A stretch of DNA of 64,000 nucleotides from Halosimplex rubrum (GTDB lineage: Archaea; Halobacteriota; Halobacteria; Halobacteriales; Haloarculaceae): the NCBI RefSeq assembly GCF_013415885.1, contig NZ_CP058910.1, positions 4,278,001-4,342,000 on the forward strand, in the 5' to 3' direction. The position numbers and the translations under genes are program-made. Below are positions 1 through 9,900 of the stretch, one piece after another (the first letter of the stretch is position 1; the number at the start of each line of letters is the position of its first letter). The notes under the pieces were generated by a model. That model searched no databases. It saw nothing but the letters and a program-made list of their open reading frames with translations, and was not told the DNA's origin.

Positions 1-100
1 TGTCGCCCGACGTGAGGTCGAACTCCTCGCGGTCCTTGAACACCATGTTCACTCGCCTGCGGACGCCGGCGACGAGGCGGTCGAGCCCGGAGTCGGCCAT
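1..100 (-). CDS. N-terminus of a probable MATE-family efflux transporter (cut by window edge)
   Basis: Only the first 33 codons are in the window, starting at the ATG read from 100 to 98. They encode a short basic and amphipathic segment that ends in a stretch reading FKDREEFDLTSGD. From memory, haloarchaeal MATE multidrug/Na+ antiporters begin with this kind of leader before the first membrane helix; no membrane helix is visible yet, so the assignment rests on that resemblance. The ATG shares its A with the stop codon of the upstream TetR-type gene, so the two are almost certainly co-transcribed and translationally coupled. That fits a local repressor controlling its own efflux pump. Confidence 0.5.
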   Translation of the reverse strand, partial: MADSGLDRLVAGVRRRVNMVFKDREEFDLTSGD

Positions 101-915
101 CAGTCGTCGCCTCCCGCGGCCGCCCGGCCGTCGGCGGCTCCGGTCGCGTCGCCGTCGGTGTCACGGTCCGCATCGCTCCCCGGGTCGAGGTCGACCGCCA
201 CGTCGGCGCCGGGGGCGACGAGGTTCTCGCGGACGTACGCGAGGAAGGTGTTGCGGACGCTCCCGTCGGTCTCCCCGAGGGCGACCCGGCGGGTGTTCAC
301 GCCGTCGACGAGCGTCGCGACGAAGGCGGCGGTGTCGTCGGGGTCCACGTCGGCGCGGATCGTCCCCTCCTCGATCCCGTCGGCGACGATCGACCGGACG
401 CGACCGCGGACGAACGCGTCGACCCGCTCCAGCTGCTCGCGATAGGCCTCGACGTAGGGCCCCTGGGCCTTGATCTCCAGCAGCGCCGTCTGGAACTCCT
501 CGAACTCGTCCGTCCCGGCGCCGTCGTTCGGATCGTCGCCACCCGTCCCGTCGTCATCCGTCCCGTCGTCGCTCGGTCCGTCGGGGCTCGACTCCGCTCG
601 CGGCTCGTCCGTCCGCTCGGCCGGGCAGAGCAACTCGTCGACGAACCGAACCAGCCGCTCGACGGCGTCGTCGCCGTCGGTCGTCCCGACGTCGTCGGTG
701 AACGCGTCGTAGAGGTGGTCGAGGAAGGCCAGCAGTAGCTCCTCCTTGGTGTCGAAGTGGTAGTGCAACGAGGCCTTGCTCTTGTCCGATTCGTCCGCGA
801 TGTCCTGCATCGTCAGATCCGCGTAGCCGTGTTCGCACAGCGCCCGGTAGGTGGCCCCCATGATAGCTTCCGGGGTGGAGCCGCCGGCCGCGGCGCTGTC
901 CGTCGTTCCGGTCAT
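100..915 (-). CDS. TetR/AcrR-family transcriptional regulator
   Basis: Residues about 15-65 form a typical TetR helix-turn-helix: an ALCEHGYADLTMQDIADES helix pair followed by KASLHYHFDTKEELLLAF, the canonical recognition helix and family signature. The C-terminal half is the usual ligand-binding/dimerisation helical domain. Two features are typical of halophiles rather than of the family: a Gly/Asp/Ser-rich insert at about residues 105-135 and an acidic disordered tail of about 30 residues. At 271 residues it is longer than most TetR proteins (about 200), mainly because of these two segments. It overlaps by one base with the downstream transporter gene and has two operator-like palindromes just upstream of its start, so autoregulation and control of the pump are likely. 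The inducing ligand cannot be told. Confidence 0.9.
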   Translation of the reverse strand: MTGTTDSAAAGGSTPEAIMGATYRALCEHGYADLTMQDIADESDKSKASLHYHFDTKEELLLAFLDHLYDAFTDDVGTTDGDDAVERLVRFVDELLCPAERTDEPRAESSPDGPSDDGTDDDGTGGDDPNDGAGTDEFEEFQTALLEIKAQGPYVEAYREQLERVDAFVRGRVRSIVADGIEEGTIRADVDPDDTAAFVATLVDGVNTRRVALGETDGSVRNTFLAYVRENLVAPGADVAVDLDPGSDADRDTDGDATGAADGRAAAGGDD

Positions 916-926
916 TACCGATCTTA

Positions 927-973
927 ACTGACCGGTCAGTCAAAAGCGTTCCGAACTGACTGACCGGTTAGTC
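927..973. promoter_or_regulatory. Paired TetR-type operators
   Basis: A perfect 14-bp palindrome, ACTGACCGGTCAGT, lies at 927-940. A second copy with one mismatched pair, GACTGACCGGTTAGTC, lies at 958-973. Their centres are 32 bp apart, about three helical turns, so both dimers would sit on the same DNA face. The first is 12 bp upstream of the TetR-type start at 915, and the pair lies between that gene and the divergent small heat-shock gene. Confidence 0.8.
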
Positions 974-1059
974 AACGACTGTCACGGGGCTCCCGCCGAC
1001 CGGGAATCGACACGGAGATTGAAACGGCTCGGCGCCGTCGGTTCGAGTGGAGGCAACCC

Positions 1060-1368
1060 GTGACACACCACCCGGACCACGAGGTCGAACTGTTCAAAGA
1101 CGAGGGCGCCTACGAGGTGTACGCCGACCTGCCGGGGTACGGCAGCGCGGACGTCGACCTCCGCTGGCACGACGGCCGGCTCCACGTCACCGCCGAACAC
1201 CGGACCGACGAGGGGGAGACCCGCGTGTTCAACCGCCACGTCTCGGTGCCGCGACGGGTCGACGCCGACGCGATCTCGGCGACCTACAGCGACGACGTGC
1301 TGAAGGTGCGACTCCCGGTTTCCGACGACGACGCCCGACCCGGCACGCGGATCGAGGTCGGCGAGTAG
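1060..1368 (+). CDS. Hsp20/alpha-crystallin small heat-shock protein
   Basis: A 102-residue protein that is almost entirely an alpha-crystallin domain. The strands EVYADLPGYGSADVDLRWHD and RLHVTAEH match the Hsp20 fold, and the RVFNRHVSVPRRVDADAISATYSDDVLKVRLPV segment is the conserved core containing the A-x-x-x-n-GvL-type motif (here ATYSDDVLKV). Members are ATP-independent holdases that bind unfolding proteins. It is short: the N-terminal arm is nearly absent and there is no clear C-terminal I-x-I motif, so assembly into large oligomers is uncertain. The start is a GTG at 1060. It is divergent from the TetR-type gene, and the operators at 927-973 could affect it too. Confidence 0.9.
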   Translation: MTHHPDHEVELFKDEGAYEVYADLPGYGSADVDLRWHDGRLHVTAEHRTDEGETRVFNRHVSVPRRVDADAISATYSDDVLKVRLPVSDDDARPGTRIEVGE

Positions 1369-1424
1369 ACGGCGACCGCCGACCGCCCGGTGACTCCGTC
1401 CCGCCGGCGGCCCCGCCGGGGCGC

Positions 1425-2387
1425 TCACACCCAGTCCAGCTCGGGGTCGATCCGGTCGGGAGGCGTCTCATCGGCCAGCGCCGCCCGGACGTTCGCTGCG
1501 ACGGTCTCGTGGAGGTCCGCGCGGGCCTCTTCGGAGTACCACGCGGCGTGAGGGGTCAGGATCGCGTCGTCGCGATCGAACAGCGGCGACCCCTCGGGCG
1601 GCTCCTCGGCGAACACGTCCAGCCCGGCGGCCGCGACCTCGCCCGCTTCGAGCGCGTCGGCCAGCGCGGCCTCGTCGACGACGCCGCCGCGGCCGGTGTT
1701 GACGACGACCGCGTGGTCGACCAGCCGCTCGAACGCGGCGGCGTCGACCGCGTCACGGGTCTCCTCGGTCAGCGGCGCGTTCACAGAGAGGAGGTCGGTC
1801 CGGTCGAGTAGCTGGTCGAAATCGACCTTCTCCACCTCGTCGGCGGCCATCTCCTCGGCGTCGACGTAGGGATCGTAGGCGACGGCGTCGACGCCGAACC
1901 CCGCGACCAGTTCGCGAACGCGACGAGCGATCGGTCCGTAGGAGACGAACCCGAGCGTGAGCCCCGAGAGGCGGTGGATCTCGCCGCCGGCCCGCCAGTC
2001 CCAGCCGCCGGTTTTCACGTCGCGGTCGTACCGGCCCAGCGAACGGAGACAGGCGAGCAGCAGCGCCACGGTGTGAGTCGCCACCTCCTCGGTGCAGTAC
2101 TCGGGGACGTTCGTCACGACCACGTCGCGCTCGGCCGCGGCGCCCACGTCGATGGTGTCGACGCCGACGCCCGCTCGCGCGACGATCCGCAGGTCCGGGC
2201 ACGCGTCCAGCACCTCGGCGGTCACCGGCGTCGACACGTCCGCGACGAGCGCGTCGGCGTCGGCCGCGGCCTCGCGGACCGCGTCCACGGTGTCGGTCTC
2301 GGCGACGGTGACGGTCGCGTCCGGCCCCAGGCGCTCGCCCAGCAGTTCCGCGTCGATCATCGGGTCGTCGCTCGCGACGGCTTCCAT
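1425..2387 (-). CDS. D-2-hydroxyacid dehydrogenase family (CtBP-like) oxidoreductase
   Basis: A 320-residue NAD(P)-dependent D-isomer 2-hydroxyacid dehydrogenase. The catalytic triad positions are present: Arg in NTGRGGVVDE, Glu in GLDVFAEEP, and His in TPHAAWYSEEA. The last segment, with W-Y-S-E, resembles the CtBP subgroup rather than classical lactate or phosphoglycerate dehydrogenases. The Rossmann loop is unusual: LGFVSYGPIARRV replaces the second glycine of G-x-G-x-x-G by serine and the final G by A. I chose the ATG at 2387 (MEAVASDD); an in-frame upstream extension is open but low-complexity and unlike the family. Substrate unknown. It is divergent from the epimerase gene at 2533, with 145 bp between them. 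Confidence 0.85.
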   Translation of the reverse strand: MEAVASDDPMIDAELLGERLGPDATVTVAETDTVDAVREAAADADALVADVSTPVTAEVLDACPDLRIVARAGVGVDTIDVGAAAERDVVVTNVPEYCTEEVATHTVALLLACLRSLGRYDRDVKTGGWDWRAGGEIHRLSGLTLGFVSYGPIARRVRELVAGFGVDAVAYDPYVDAEEMAADEVEKVDFDQLLDRTDLLSVNAPLTEETRDAVDAAAFERLVDHAVVVNTGRGGVVDEAALADALEAGEVAAAGLDVFAEEPPEGSPLFDRDDAILTPHAAWYSEEARADLHETVAANVRAALADETPPDRIDPELDWV

Positions 2388-2532
2388 ACGCCGAGTCGGG
2401 ACCGACCCGGCATAAAGGCGGCCGGCCGTTCCCGCTCGCCGGGGTCGCCCGCGCCGCCCACGGGGACAGTCGCCCGCGCCGCTCGCTTCCGCGTTGAGAG
2501 CGTTCAAGTACCGGCCGGGAGAACGCGGGAGC

Positions 2533-3807
2533 ATGTCACGCGACCCCGCCGCTCTCGCCGAGGCGTACCTGCCCCGACTGCGGGAGAACCTCCGCGAGAC
2601 GGTGATCGACTTCTGGTACCCCCGCGCCGTCGACACCGAACACGGCGGCTTCCGCACCAGCTACGACGCCGAGGGGGCGTTCGCCGGCAACGACCGCAAG
2701 ATGATCGTCACCCAGGCGCGGATGCTCTGGTTCTCCGCGCGGCTCTACCGCGCCGGCTACGGCGACGAACTGCTCGACGCCGCCGAGCGCGGCTTCGACT
2801 TCCTCACCGGGGAGATGCGCGACGACGACCACGGCGGCTACTACTGGGAGGTCGAGCGCGACGGCGAGGTCGTCAAGCCGAACAAGCACATGTACGGCCA
2901 GTCGTTCGTCCTCTACGGCCTCGCCGAGTACTACCGCGCCAGCGACGACGAGGCCGCCCGCGAGGCCGCCGTCGACCTGTTCGAGCGCTTCGAGGACGAA
3001 GCCTACGACGAGGACAACGGCGGCTACGTCGAGTACTTCGAGCCCGACTGGACGCCGATCACCGACGGGGGCACCTACCTCGACAACATCGAACCCGACT
3101 GGTCGCCCAAGGAGGACGTCGACGCCGAACTCGACCCGACGACGAAACTGATGAACACCCACCTCCACCTCATGGAGGCCTTTACCACCTTCTACGAGGT
3201 CACCGGCCACGACCTGGCCGGCAAACGCCTCTCGGAACTGCTCACTATCAACACCAACACGGTCGTCCGGAAGAAGCTGGGCGCCTGCACCGACAAGTAC
3301 GCCCCCGACTGGCAGCCCCTGCTGGACGACGAGAACTACCGGATCGTCTCCTACGGCCACGACGTGGAGAACGTCTGGCTGACGATGGACGCCGCCGACG
3401 CGCTGGACACCTCGCTGAACTACTACCGCGATCTCTACGAGACGCTCTGGGACTACTCGCTCGAATACGGCTACGACGACGACCACGGCGGCTTCTACTT
3501 CTACGGCCCCTTCGAGGAGCCCGCCACGAGCCGGATCAAGGCCTGGTGGGTCCAGGCCGAGGCGCTGACCAGCGCCCTGCGGATGTACGAACTCACCGGC
3601 GAGGACCGCTACGCCGACGTGTTCGCCGAGACGTACGACTTTATCGACGAGTACCACGTCGACCGCGAGGTGGGTGAGTGGCACTCCGGCGTCACCGAGG
3701 ACCTCGAAGCCGTCGGCCGCAAGGGCGCGATGTACAAGGGCGCCTACCACAACGGCCGCGCGCTGATCGAGTGCATCGAGGCGCTGGAGCGGTTGCGGGA
3801 CGCCTGA
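2533..3807 (+). CDS. AGE-family sugar epimerase/isomerase
   Basis: A 424-residue (alpha/alpha)6-barrel protein of the N-acylglucosamine 2-epimerase superfamily, which also contains cellobiose 2-epimerase and mannose/glucose isomerases. Visible family marks are the QARMLWFSARLY helix with the substrate-binding Arg, repeated D-x-HGG-F/Y turns at barrel openings (EHGGF, DDHGGYYWE, DDHGGFYFYG), the catalytic-type His in VSYGHDVEN near residue 275, and the second His in AYHNGRALIECIE near the end. The ATG at 2533 is preferred because the longer frame adds only low-quality residues. The substrate cannot be deduced; a sugar 2-epimerase acting in the cytoplasm is most likely (no signal peptide). Confidence 0.88.
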   Translation: MSRDPAALAEAYLPRLRENLRETVIDFWYPRAVDTEHGGFRTSYDAEGAFAGNDRKMIVTQARMLWFSARLYRAGYGDELLDAAERGFDFLTGEMRDDDHGGYYWEVERDGEVVKPNKHMYGQSFVLYGLAEYYRASDDEAAREAAVDLFERFEDEAYDEDNGGYVEYFEPDWTPITDGGTYLDNIEPDWSPKEDVDAELDPTTKLMNTHLHLMEAFTTFYEVTGHDLAGKRLSELLTINTNTVVRKKLGACTDKYAPDWQPLLDDENYRIVSYGHDVENVWLTMDAADALDTSLNYYRDLYETLWDYSLEYGYDDDHGGFYFYGPFEEPATSRIKAWWVQAEALTSALRMYELTGEDRYADVFAETYDFIDEYHVDREVGEWHSGVTEDLEAVGRKGAMYKGAYHNGRALIECIEALERLRDA

Positions 3808-3908
3808 AGGCGGTCGTCGGCCGGGCCGGCGGTGCGTCCCGCCGATCCGAGGTGCTTCGAAACGGGAGGCTCATGTGCGAGCGTCCGATAGAGTCGCCCA
3901 TCCCAGAG

Positions 3909-3943
3909 GGGAGGCTACTATGACACGCGAGGGACACTCATGA
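3909..3943 (+). promoter_or_regulatory. Seven-codon upstream frame overlapping the gcvPA start
   Basis: An ATG at 3920 opens the frame MTREGHS and stops with TGA at 3941-3943, which overlaps the gcvPA ATG at 3940 as ATGA. Both ATGs have a purine-rich ribosome-binding-like sequence five bases upstream: GGAGG at 3910-3914 and GAGGGA at 3929-3934. Both frames also begin ATGACACG. The arrangement is seen directly; a role in translational coupling or attenuation is inference. Confidence 0.45.
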
Positions 3944-5271
3944 CACGGCAGACGAGCGGGAGTCCGTACGCCCCGGGCGACGCGGCCGACACCGAAGCGA
4001 TGCTGGACGCGGTCGGTGCCGACGGCGTCGAGGACCTGTTCGACATTCCCGAACCCGTCCGATTCGACGGTGAGTTCGGCATCGAGGCGCACAGCGAGCG
4101 CGACGCGCGCCGGCTGGTCGAGCGGACGCTGGGGCGCAACGACGAGTTGACGGAGTTCATGGGCCGGGGCCACTACGACCACTACGTCCCGGCGCTGGTC
4201 GAGGACCTGGCGAGCCGCCAGGAGTTTCTCACCTCCTACACGCAGTACCAGCCCGAGGTCGCCCAGGGCTTCCTCCAGGCGCTGTTCGAGTACCAGTCGA
4301 TGCTCGTCGAGCTCACGGGGCTGGACGTGGCGAACTGCTCGATGTACGACGCCGCGACGGCGCTGGGGGAGGCCGCGACGCTCTCCCAGCGGGTCCGCTC
4401 GGTGTCGGGCGACCGGATCCTGGTGCCCGACCAGCTGCGCGAGGGCAAACGCGACGTGCTGGCCGCTTACGCCGACGGTCCCGACCTCTCGGTCGAGACG
4501 TACCCGACCGACGAGGGGACCGTCGATGTCGAGGGGCTGGCCGACGCGCTCGACGGCGACGTGGCGATGGTCTACGCCGAGAACCCGACGGTCTCCGGCG
4601 CCATCGAGCCCGAGCTGGGTGCGGTGGGCGACCTCGCAGACGAGCGCGACGCGCTGTTCGTCCTCGGGTCGGACCCGGTCGCGCTCGCGCTGCTGGAACG
4701 TCCCGCGGACGTGGGCGCCGACGTGGTCGTCGGGGAGGCCAGCGCGCTCGGCGCCGGCACCGCCTACGGGATGGGCGCGGGCCTGTTCGCCACGCGCGAG
4801 GCGTACCTCCGGCAGGTCCCGGGCCGCCTCGTGGGGGTCGGCGAGGACGCCACCGAGCGGCGGGCGTTCACGCTCACGCTCCAGACCCGCGAACAGCACA
4901 TCCGGAAGGAGCGGGCGACGAGCAACATCTGCACGAACCAGGCGCTTTTGGCGCTGCGGACGGCGATCCACGTCGCGACGCTCGGACCGGACGGACTGGT
5001 CGACCTCGCGGAGGACTGCGTGGTCCTCGCGCGGGACCTCGCCGCCAGGCTGGACGAGGTCTCGGGCGTCCGCGCGCCGGTGAACGACCGCCACCACTTC
5101 CGGGAGTTCCAGGCCCGCACCGACCAGCCCGCCGCGGCGGTGGCGAGCGACCTCGAATCGGCGGGGTTCGCCGTCCACGTCGTCGGCGAACACCGGATCC
5201 AGGTCTGCGTGACCGACGCCAACGAGCCCGCCGTCGACCGGTTCGTCGACGCGGTGACGGAGGTGGCCTGA
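3940..5271 (+). CDS. gcvPA: Glycine dehydrogenase (decarboxylating) subunit 1
   Basis: A 443-residue GcvPA subunit of the split, two-subunit P-protein found in archaea and many bacteria. P-protein decarboxylates glycine with PLP and passes the aminomethyl group to lipoylated GcvH. Conserved blocks include [55 protein letters not shown] and, towards the end, [14 protein letters not shown]. The PLP lysine is in the partner subunit, as expected. One base separates its stop from the gcvPB start, so they form an operon. The start at 3940 overlaps a seven-codon upstream frame. No gcvH or true gcvT lies in this window. Confidence 0.96.
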   Translation: MTRQTSGSPYAPGDAADTEAMLDAVGADGVEDLFDIPEPVRFDGEFGIEAHSERDARRLVERTLGRNDELTEFMGRGHYDHYVPALVEDLASRQEFLTSYTQYQPEVAQGFLQALFEYQSMLVELTGLDVANCSMYDAATALGEAATLSQRVRSVSGDRILVPDQLREGKRDVLAAYADGPDLSVETYPTDEGTVDVEGLADALDGDVAMVYAENPTVSGAIEPELGAVGDLADERDALFVLGSDPVALALLERPADVGADVVVGEASALGAGTAYGMGAGLFATREAYLRQVPGRLVGVGEDATERRAFTLTLQTREQHIRKERATSNICTNQALLALRTAIHVATLGPDGLVDLAEDCVVLARDLAARLDEVSGVRAPVNDRHHFREFQARTDQPAAAVASDLESAGFAVHVVGEHRIQVCVTDANEPAVDRFVDAVTEVA

Positions 5272-5272
5272 G

Positions 5273-6790
5273 ATGAGCGACGAGACGCCCGACGACGCCG
5301 CTCCCGACGGCGGGGCGCCCGAGCCGGAGGCCGGCGGTGACGCCGAGGACCACGCCCCCGAGGCGGGGACGCTGTACGACCAGGCGCGCTGGACCGACGA
5401 CGGCGAGTACGAACCCCTGCTGGCCGAGAAGGACTCCACCGAAGTCGAGATCGGCGACGACTCGCCGCTGCCCGACGACCTGACGCGGGACTCGCTGGAA
5501 CTCCCGGCCCTCGCCGAACCCGAACTCGCCCGCCACTACACGCGGCTGTCGGGGATGAACTACGGGGTCGACAGCGGGCCGTTCCCGCTCGGTTCCTGTA
5601 CCATGAAGTACAACCCCAAGTTCACCGAGCGGGCCGCGGCGCTGCCCGAGGCGGCGGTCCACCCCGACCGCTCGGCGGCGAGCGTCCAGGGCACGCTGGA
5701 ACTGCAGGCCGAGCTACAGGACTACCTCGGACGGATCGGCGGGATGGACGCGGTGACGCTCCAGCCGCCCGCGGGCGCCGCGGGGGAGTTCACCGGCATC
5801 CGCATCGCCGCCGCCTACCACGAGGCCAACGGCGACGACCGGACGGAAGTGGTCATCCCGGACAGCGCCCACGGGACGAACTTCGCGACGGCGGCGATGG
5901 CCGGCTTCGACGTGGTCGAACTCCCCAGCGCCGAGGACGGCCGCGTCGACATCGACGCGCTGGAGGCGGCCGTGGGCGAGGACACCGCGGCGCTGATGCT
6001 CACCAACCCCAACACGCTCGGGCTGTTCGAGCGCGACATCGAGCGCGTCGCCGAGATCGTCCACGACGCGGGCGGGCTGCTGTACTACGACGGCGCGAAC
6101 CTCAACGCCCTGCTCGGCCGGGCGCGGCCGGGCGACATGGGCTTCGACGTGATGCACTACAACGTCCACAAGACGTTCGCGACACCCCACGGCGGCGGCG
6201 GCCCCGGCGCCGGCCCCGTCGGCGTCACCGAGGAGCTCGCCGAGTTCCTGCCGACGCCGCACGTCAGAGAACAGGGGGACGACAGCGGCTACGAGCGCTA
6301 CGAGCCCGACCGCTCGATCGGCAAGGTCCACGGCTTCTCGGGCAACTGGCTCGTCCTCGTGCGCGCGTTCGCCTACATCGCCCGCCTGGGCGACGCGGGG
6401 CTGGCCGACGCCAGCGCCCGGGCGGTGCTCAACGCCAACTACCTCGCCTCGCAGATCGACTACGAGGTGCCCTACGGGCCGTTCCACCACGAGTTCGTCG
6501 CGAGCGCGGGCGAGCAGGACGCCGCCGACGCCGCCAAGCGGATGCTCGACTACGGCGTCCACCCGCCGACGACGAAGTGGCCCGAGATCGTCGACGAGGC
6601 GCTGATGACCGAGCCCACCGAGGCCGAGTCCAGGGGCTCGCTCGACGACCTCGCGGCCGCGTTCGACGCGGTCGCCGCCGAGGACGACGCGACGCTCGAA
6701 GCCGCGCCCGAGCGGACCGCGGCCCGGCGGATCGACCAGGTGACCGCGGCGCGCGACCCGCGGCTCTCCTGGCACGCGCTCGAGGACTGA
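5273..6790 (+). CDS. gcvPB: Glycine dehydrogenase (decarboxylating) subunit 2
   Basis: A 505-residue GcvPB subunit carrying the PLP site. The Schiff-base lysine is in NVHKTFATPHGGGGPG (Lys near residue 299), followed by the glycine-rich loop characteristic of P-protein. Other family blocks are GSCTMKYNPKF, LQPPAGAAGEFTG, DSAHGTNFATA and FHGFSGNW-type KVHGFSGNWLVLVRA. The N-terminal 50 residues or so are an acidic, low-complexity extension common in halophiles. It follows gcvPA by one base. Together they give glycine decarboxylase activity, feeding one-carbon units into tetrahydropterin/folate metabolism. Confidence 0.96.
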   Translation: MSDETPDDAAPDGGAPEPEAGGDAEDHAPEAGTLYDQARWTDDGEYEPLLAEKDSTEVEIGDDSPLPDDLTRDSLELPALAEPELARHYTRLSGMNYGVDSGPFPLGSCTMKYNPKFTERAAALPEAAVHPDRSAASVQGTLELQAELQDYLGRIGGMDAVTLQPPAGAAGEFTGIRIAAAYHEANGDDRTEVVIPDSAHGTNFATAAMAGFDVVELPSAEDGRVDIDALEAAVGEDTAALMLTNPNTLGLFERDIERVAEIVHDAGGLLYYDGANLNALLGRARPGDMGFDVMHYNVHKTFATPHGGGGPGAGPVGVTEELAEFLPTPHVREQGDDSGYERYEPDRSIGKVHGFSGNWLVLVRAFAYIARLGDAGLADASARAVLNANYLASQIDYEVPYGPFHHEFVASAGEQDAADAAKRMLDYGVHPPTTKWPEIVDEALMTEPTEAESRGSLDDLAAAFDAVAAEDDATLEAAPERTAARRIDQVTAARDPRLSWHALED

Positions 6791-6928
6791 CACGCCGTCG
6801 CGCCGCGCGGCGCAGTTCGTCACTGCGCGACCCGCTCCGGGCGCGTCCGCCGCTCGCGGCTCGCGCCTCAGTTTCGATAATCGGGGGGAAGCGGATATAT
6901 GCGGGGCTTTCGTTGATTCGGGTCACGA

Positions 6929-9900
6929 ATGGGAGCGAGGGTGCTGGCGGTCGGTCCGGAGCGCGACCGTCCCTGGGTCGACGACCTCGAGGCCGACGGG
7001 TGGGACGTAGTGTCGGCCGCGTCGACGCGGGCGGCGGTCTCGGCGCTCAGAACGGGAGACGTGGCCTGCGTCGTGATCGAACGGGCGGGCGACGCCGGAG
7101 CCGACGGCGGCGTCGACCCGCTGGACGCGCTCGCCGGCGTCCGCGAGTTCGGGTACGACCAGCCGGTGCTGGTGACCACTGCGGAACCGGACGGGGACCT
7201 CGCCGCGGGCGCGACCCGACTCGGCGTCACCGAGTACGTCCCGCGGTCGACGGTCGACGAGTCGCTGGCCGACCGCGTCCGGGCGCATCTGCCGGACCCC
7301 GACGCCGCGACCCGCCGAGCGACCGAACCCGACGGCGAGCCGAGCGAGGTGACCGGGGGTCCCCGGAGCGACGCGGCCCGGGGCACCTCGACGGCCGCCA
7401 TCGAGGAGACGGCGGAGGCGCTCGACGCCGTCAGCGACGGGCTGTACGTCCTCGACCTCCAGGGCAACTTCGCCGTCGTCAACGAGTCGCTGGCGGCGAT
7501 GGCCGGCCGCGACGCCGACGCGCTGGTCGGCGAGCACGTCTCGTCGATCACGACCGAAGCGGCCGCCGAGCGGGTCTTCCCGGCCGTCCGACGAGTGGTC
7601 CGCGGGGAGACGACCTCCGAGACCATCGAGACGACGGTCGTCCCCGACGACGGCGAGCCGTTCCCGGCGGAGGACAACCTGACGGCCGTCGAGGAGGGCG
7701 GTGAGGTGGTCGGCGTCGCGGGGGTGCTCCGGGACGTGACCGACAAGCGCGAGCGGACCCGCGAGCTCGAACGCTACGAGTCGATCATCGAGGCGGTCGA
7801 CGACGGCGTCTACGCGCTCGACGACGAGGGCCGCTTCGAGGTGGTCAACGACGCGCTGGTCGAGTTGACCGGCTACGACCGCGAGGAGTTGCTGGGCGAA
7901 CACACCGCGATCGTCAAAGACGACCAGACCGTCCAGCGCGCGGAGAACAAGCTCCGGGACCTGATCCACGGCAACGCCGTCGAGACGACCTTCGACCTGG
8001 ACCTGGTCCGGGAGTCGGGGGAGCCGGTCGACGCGGAGGACCACATGGTGATGCTGTCCGACGAGGACGGCGAGTTCGCCGGGACCGCGGGCGTCATCCG
8101 CGACATCACCGACAGGAAAGAACGCGAACGCGAACTCCGCGCGGCCCGCGAGCAGTTCGCCGAGCTGCTCGACACGTCGCGAGCGTTGCTGGGCGCCCAC
8201 AGCACCGAGCGCGTCGGCGAGATCGTCGTCGACGCCGTCGCACACACGCTGGGGTTCGACATGAACGTCGTCCGCATCTACGACGGCGAGCGCGACCGCC
8301 TCGTCCCGCTCGCGGCCTCTGACAGCGACGCCGTCGCGGTCGACGACCGGCCGGACTACGCGGTCGGCGAGGGCGGCCCGGGGCGGGCGTTCGAGACGGG
8401 CGAGATCCGACACGCGCCCGACGACCTGGCCATCGCTCCGCCGGAGATGCCCGGCGGGGCCGTCGAGGTGCTGTACGTCCCGCTGGGCGACCAGGGGGCC
8501 GTGAGCATCGGCGCGACCGAGCCCGGCGCCTTCGACGGGCGCGCGCGCGAGCTGGCGGAGATCCTCGCCGCGAACGCGGCGGTCGCGCTCGACCGCGTCG
8601 CCTACGAGTCGGAACTCGTCCGCTACCGGACGGTCATCGAGAACGTTCAGGACATGGTGTACGTCGCCGACGACGAGGGGCGCTTCTCGCTGGTGACCGA
8701 CCCGCTGTCGACGTGGCTCGGCGTCGACCGCGCGGACCTGGTCGGCCGGCCGGTCGCCGCGGTGCTCGCCGACCCCACCGCCCTCGACGCGGCGGCCGAC
8801 GCGGTGAGCGACGGGGCGGACAGCCGCGTGCTGGAGGTCGACTTCGAACGGGTCGACGGCGCGTCGCTCCCGGCGGAGATCGAGGTGTCGCCGCTCCCCG
8901 CCGAGGAGACCGCGGGCACCGTCGGCGTGGTCCGCGACCGGACCGAGCTCGTCGAGACCCGCGAGCGACTGGAGACCCAGCGCGACCGGTTCACCTACCT
9001 CTTCGACAACCTCCCGGACGCCGTCGTCGAGTCGGCCCACGTCGACGGCGAGCCGGTCGTCACCGCCGTCAACGACGCCTTCACCGACGTGTTCGGGTAC
9101 GACGCGGCGACGATCACCGGCGAATCGCTCAACGAGTTCGTCCTCCCGGGAGACGAGTACGAGAGCGGCCGCGACCTCGACCGCCGGGCCGCCGAGGGCG
9201 AGACCGTCCAGAGCGAGGTCCGCCGCCGGACCGCCGACGGCTACCGCGACTTCCTCTTCCGGGGGATCCCCTACGACACCGGCGACGAGACGATCAACAG
9301 TTTCGGCATCTACACCGACATCACCGACCAGAAAGAGCGCGAGCGCCGACTGCAGGTGCTCAACCGCGTCCTCCGGCACAACCTCCGCAACGACATCAAC
9401 GTCGTGCTGGGCTACGCGGAGATGATCGCCTCGCGGGTCGACGACGAGACCGTCGACGAGTGGGCCGAGACGCTCATCGACACCGCCTCCGAGGTGGCCT
9501 CGCTCGGCGACCGCGCGCGGTCGCTCGACCGCACGATGCGCGAGGGGGCGCTGCGTGACCACGAGGTCGGCGTCGGGTCCGTGGTCGACGCCGTCGTCTC
9601 CGAGTACCGTCGCGAACACGCCGAGGCCCGGATCGAGACCGACGTGGACGACGCCCGGGTCGTCGGCGACGGCCGGATCGAGCTCGCGCTGACGGAACTG
9701 ATCGAGAACAGCGTCGAGTACGGCGGCGAGCGCGTCCACATCCGCGTCGAGACCGACCGGACGGAGGGGCGAGTCGACCTCCGCGTCGACGACGACGGCC
9801 CCGGGATCCCCGACTACGAGCGCACCGTCGTCGACGAGTCGTCGGAGATCACGCAGCTCGAACACGGCAGCGGACTCGGACTCTGGATCGTCCGCTGGGT

